From positions 9,332,041 through 9,396,040 of the forward strand of contig NC_044011.1 of NCBI RefSeq assembly GCF_900496995.4: a DNA stretch of 64,000 nt. The letters run 5' to 3'. The position numbers and the translations under genes were made by a program. The stretch is from Aquila chrysaetos chrysaetos (taxonomy: Eukaryota > Chordata > Aves > Accipitriformes > Accipitridae). The notes under the pieces were generated by a model that saw only the letters and a list, made by a program, of their open reading frames with translations, did no database searches and had not been told where the DNA came from. How positions within the stretch are numbered: the stretch's first letter is position 1; the number at the start of each line of letters is the position of its first letter. Positions 61,601 through 64,000 of this stretch are shown in pieces.

Positions 61601-64000
61601 ATCACTATTTGTACTCCAGCTATACATTGTGATCATCCTTTTGCATAATTTTACCAGCATTTCTTAGTTATATATTATTAAAATACACCAATAATCTGTC
61701 TTATTTTTCAGAGAAATATTTTCTTAGAAGTAAGAAACAAGAAAAAAGCATTCAAAGTTATTCTACTGTACCCAAAATGTTATTGACTGCAGCATGTATT
61801 TTAAATGTTCCTGAAGAATTGGATGGTTGGGTTTTTTTAGTTTGGTACCCATCATTGCTTCATGTTGAACAATTAAACTGGTTAAATACATTGTCTCTCT
61901 GTGAATGAGGAAATGAAAAGTACACTGTCAGCATGTTTTTTAGATGTAATTGAATTTAGCATGTATGCTACAAATGAAATCTCATTTCTTTTTCTAAATT
62001 TGTAGATCATAGGTTGCATAAAGTAGAGCCTAACTGCCACACAATGTTTGGATTTGGTACCATTACATCTCAATAACTTCTTCTACTTCTGATTTCATCT
62101 TTATAGCATATCGTCCAACATTTTGAAAATGAATGTAATCTTTTTAACACATTCTTTCATAACTTCCACTTTTCTGAATCCCATGATTGAGTAGAATATG
62201 GATTTGAACAAATAAAATATACATCTTCTGTTGGCCCCAAACAACTGACCAAATATAGACATAGAAATATGAAAACCAAACATAAACCCAGGTATAAAAG
62301 GCCCTGAGCATCAATGAACGCTGGCTGCCTACCTCACTTCTAAAACAGGCTCCAGTAAAACCCTGAATCCACCTGGGACTCTTTCTAATAAATATACTGA
62401 CTAACATTCAAGTGCATCACTTATAAATAGGACCCCATAATAATGTTTCTTTTCTCCTCTCTTTCAGATGTATAGTCAGTATAATTTGATATGTCAGTGG
62501 TTATTTACTTTATGGCTTGCTAGCTATGATAGCAAGTTCTCATTTACATCTCAGCTAGCACATACATAAGTTTTTCAGTGAGCTACACTACCTTGGAAAT
62601 ATAGTTTGAAATATGTTTTCGAATGACAAACTAGTAATTGGCATATAAGAAAAGTGGGCATGGCTACAGTACATGGTGTCAGTCATTTAAAAAATTTTTT
62701 GGCTTTTCTATTTAGAAGCTGATCTGTTGGGCTATGGATCTTGATACACATATTAACTTTTAAAGTCCTTAGTAATATTAATAGCAGGCTTTTACCTATA
62801 TATAAAGCTTCTAGGATCGTTGACAATAGCATGAAAATAAACAAGGTGCAGAATCCCCCCCCTTCAAACAAGAAGCCAAATAAGGCACAGGATCTTCTCT
62901 AAAATAAGTCAGCCCAAGAAAAAAAAAAAAGTATTTTTCTCTTTCCACGCAAGCTCTGGAGGTTAATAAAACATATGAAATTGAGTCAGTAGCAAGATTG
63001 CTCAACTAACCCTGAAGTTTTCCAAAAGACATAAGATAAAGATAATCTAAGCTTATTCTGCAACCACAGTCACCCAGATGATGAAATCAGTGGCCTGTAC
63101 AAAAAGTTAAATCAGCTTCTGGTTGAAGGGAGAGCATGTTTCAACAATATTATCAGGTAACTTTTAGACTTAAATTGCTACGAAGACAAAGATAAGAGAA
63201 AAAAATATAGGTAGCATGCTGACTTGACTCACTAAATGGCTTTTCACCCCAACAGATGAGAGTTGGAAATCAAAGTCAAAGTATAAATGAAATGTATTTT
63301 CTGGTGTCATTCTTTTCCATTTGTTCAGCGTACAAAATCATCATATCATTTTCTCTGATTAATTGTGAGTGGCAGCTGTATTCAAATAGTCTGGAACTGT
63401 ACTAGCAGCTGTGTAAAATGAGAAAGCTACAACATCCATGTAGAAAGGTAGGGTTGTGTGATACTTCTACGTTTATCTCCTTTCCATGGTAAACAGCATT
63501 TTATTTTTCCAAGAACTGAAATCATACACGAAACAAGAAATGTAAGTAACAAGGACAAACAGTCCATCTTTCCCCCCAAATAACAGTAAAATGAATGAGT
63601 TGAAAGAGAATTGGAAGGAAAAGCTGTGTGACAGGTCTTCTGGAAGTTTTCAGGAAGCGTGAAGATTATGTACATTTAAGAGGATAAAAAATCAGATTTC
63701 ATTTAAACAGAACTGCTTTAAATTTCAGCTAATTAAGATGATTATTACGATGTCAGTAGATAAATCTCTTCTGCTGCTGCTTGCAGTGGCCTTCTGCCAC
63801 TACTAACTTCACTCTCAGTTTATTTCATGCAGAAAACCAGTAAGTCCAGGTTTATGCAAATAAACTTAAGGTTGTGGGCAGATAGGAACTACCATTTTCA
63901 TGGCTGATATTGCAGATTACAAATGCATTGGTTTCTGACAACAGTGACTCAGTTTCCAGAATGAATTCTGTCCACAGGAAGAATTGTACAAGGAACATCC

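Larger units (their letters stand above)
42008..64000 (-). other. PACRG: Last intron of PACRG (3' part), no other coding exon seen
   Basis: This stretch lies immediately upstream of the terminal exon on the transcribed strand, so it is intronic by inference. It is mostly AT-rich and unique-looking. It contains a CR1 fragment, one doubtful MIR fragment, homopolymer and AT repeats, and a pair of AP-1 sites, all listed separately. I looked on the minus strand for the preceding PACRG exon, which should end with the residues just before NSGDGIDYS and a GT donor after the first base of a Val codon, and did not find it. The intron therefore probably continues past 64000. Large introns are usual for this gene. 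Confidence 0.8.

Noticed and set aside
42008..64000. Penultimate PACRG exon
   Set aside because: I looked on the minus strand for sequence encoding the residues before NSGDGIDYS followed by a GT donor and did not find it; it probably lies beyond the window.

Overview
This window is vertebrate, almost certainly avian, nuclear DNA. It is AT-rich, has long noncoding stretches with no extended reading frames, and contains two truncated copies of the bird-type CR1 LINE (about 1417-1472 and 47121-47225), several decayed MIR-like SINE fragments, A/T homopolymer runs and TA microsatellites. There are no bacterial operons, ribosome-binding sites, CRISPR arrays or phage genes. The species cannot be fixed from the sequence.

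The only protein-coding sequence I can identify with confidence is one exon on the minus strand, 42007 down to 41847. It is preceded by a good splice acceptor and encodes the last 52 full residues of PACRG (Parkin co-regulated protein), ending in a stop codon. PACRG is an axonemal and manchette protein that helps form the inner junction of ciliary doublet microtubules. Two AATAAA signals on the minus strand (41557-41562 and 41368-41373) fit alternative 3' ends for the transcript.

This anchor orients the window. About 42008-64000 is the last intron of PACRG: AT-rich, with a CR1 fragment, a possible MIR fragment, a 25-nt T run, an AT microsatellite, a pair of AP-1 consensus sites and scattered candidate regulatory sequence. 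I found no other PACRG exon in it. About 1-41367 lies downstream of PACRG. In other amniotes the next gene in that direction is QKI, so this part is inferred to be the PACRG-QKI intergenic interval. I found no QKI coding exon here.

Within the intergenic part, four compact CpG-rich patches stand out from the AT-rich background: about 17490-18010, 26320-26580, 31800-32690 and 36640-37500. They carry no credible protein gene. They are the best candidates for unannotated promoters (for example of lncRNAs) or CpG-type enhancers. Softer GC-rich patches with fewer CpGs lie near 24.2-25.4, 28.7-30.3, 30.6-30.95, 34.7-35.2, 38.0-38.2 and 39.4-39.6 kb. Longer open frames in the window mostly fall in GC-rich or pyrimidine-rich DNA and look like chance.

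I do not see a previously undescribed multi-gene system here. The leads worth following are regulatory: the CpG-rich patches, several unique-looking AT-rich blocks that could be conserved noncoding elements, and the two AP-1 sites in the PACRG intron.
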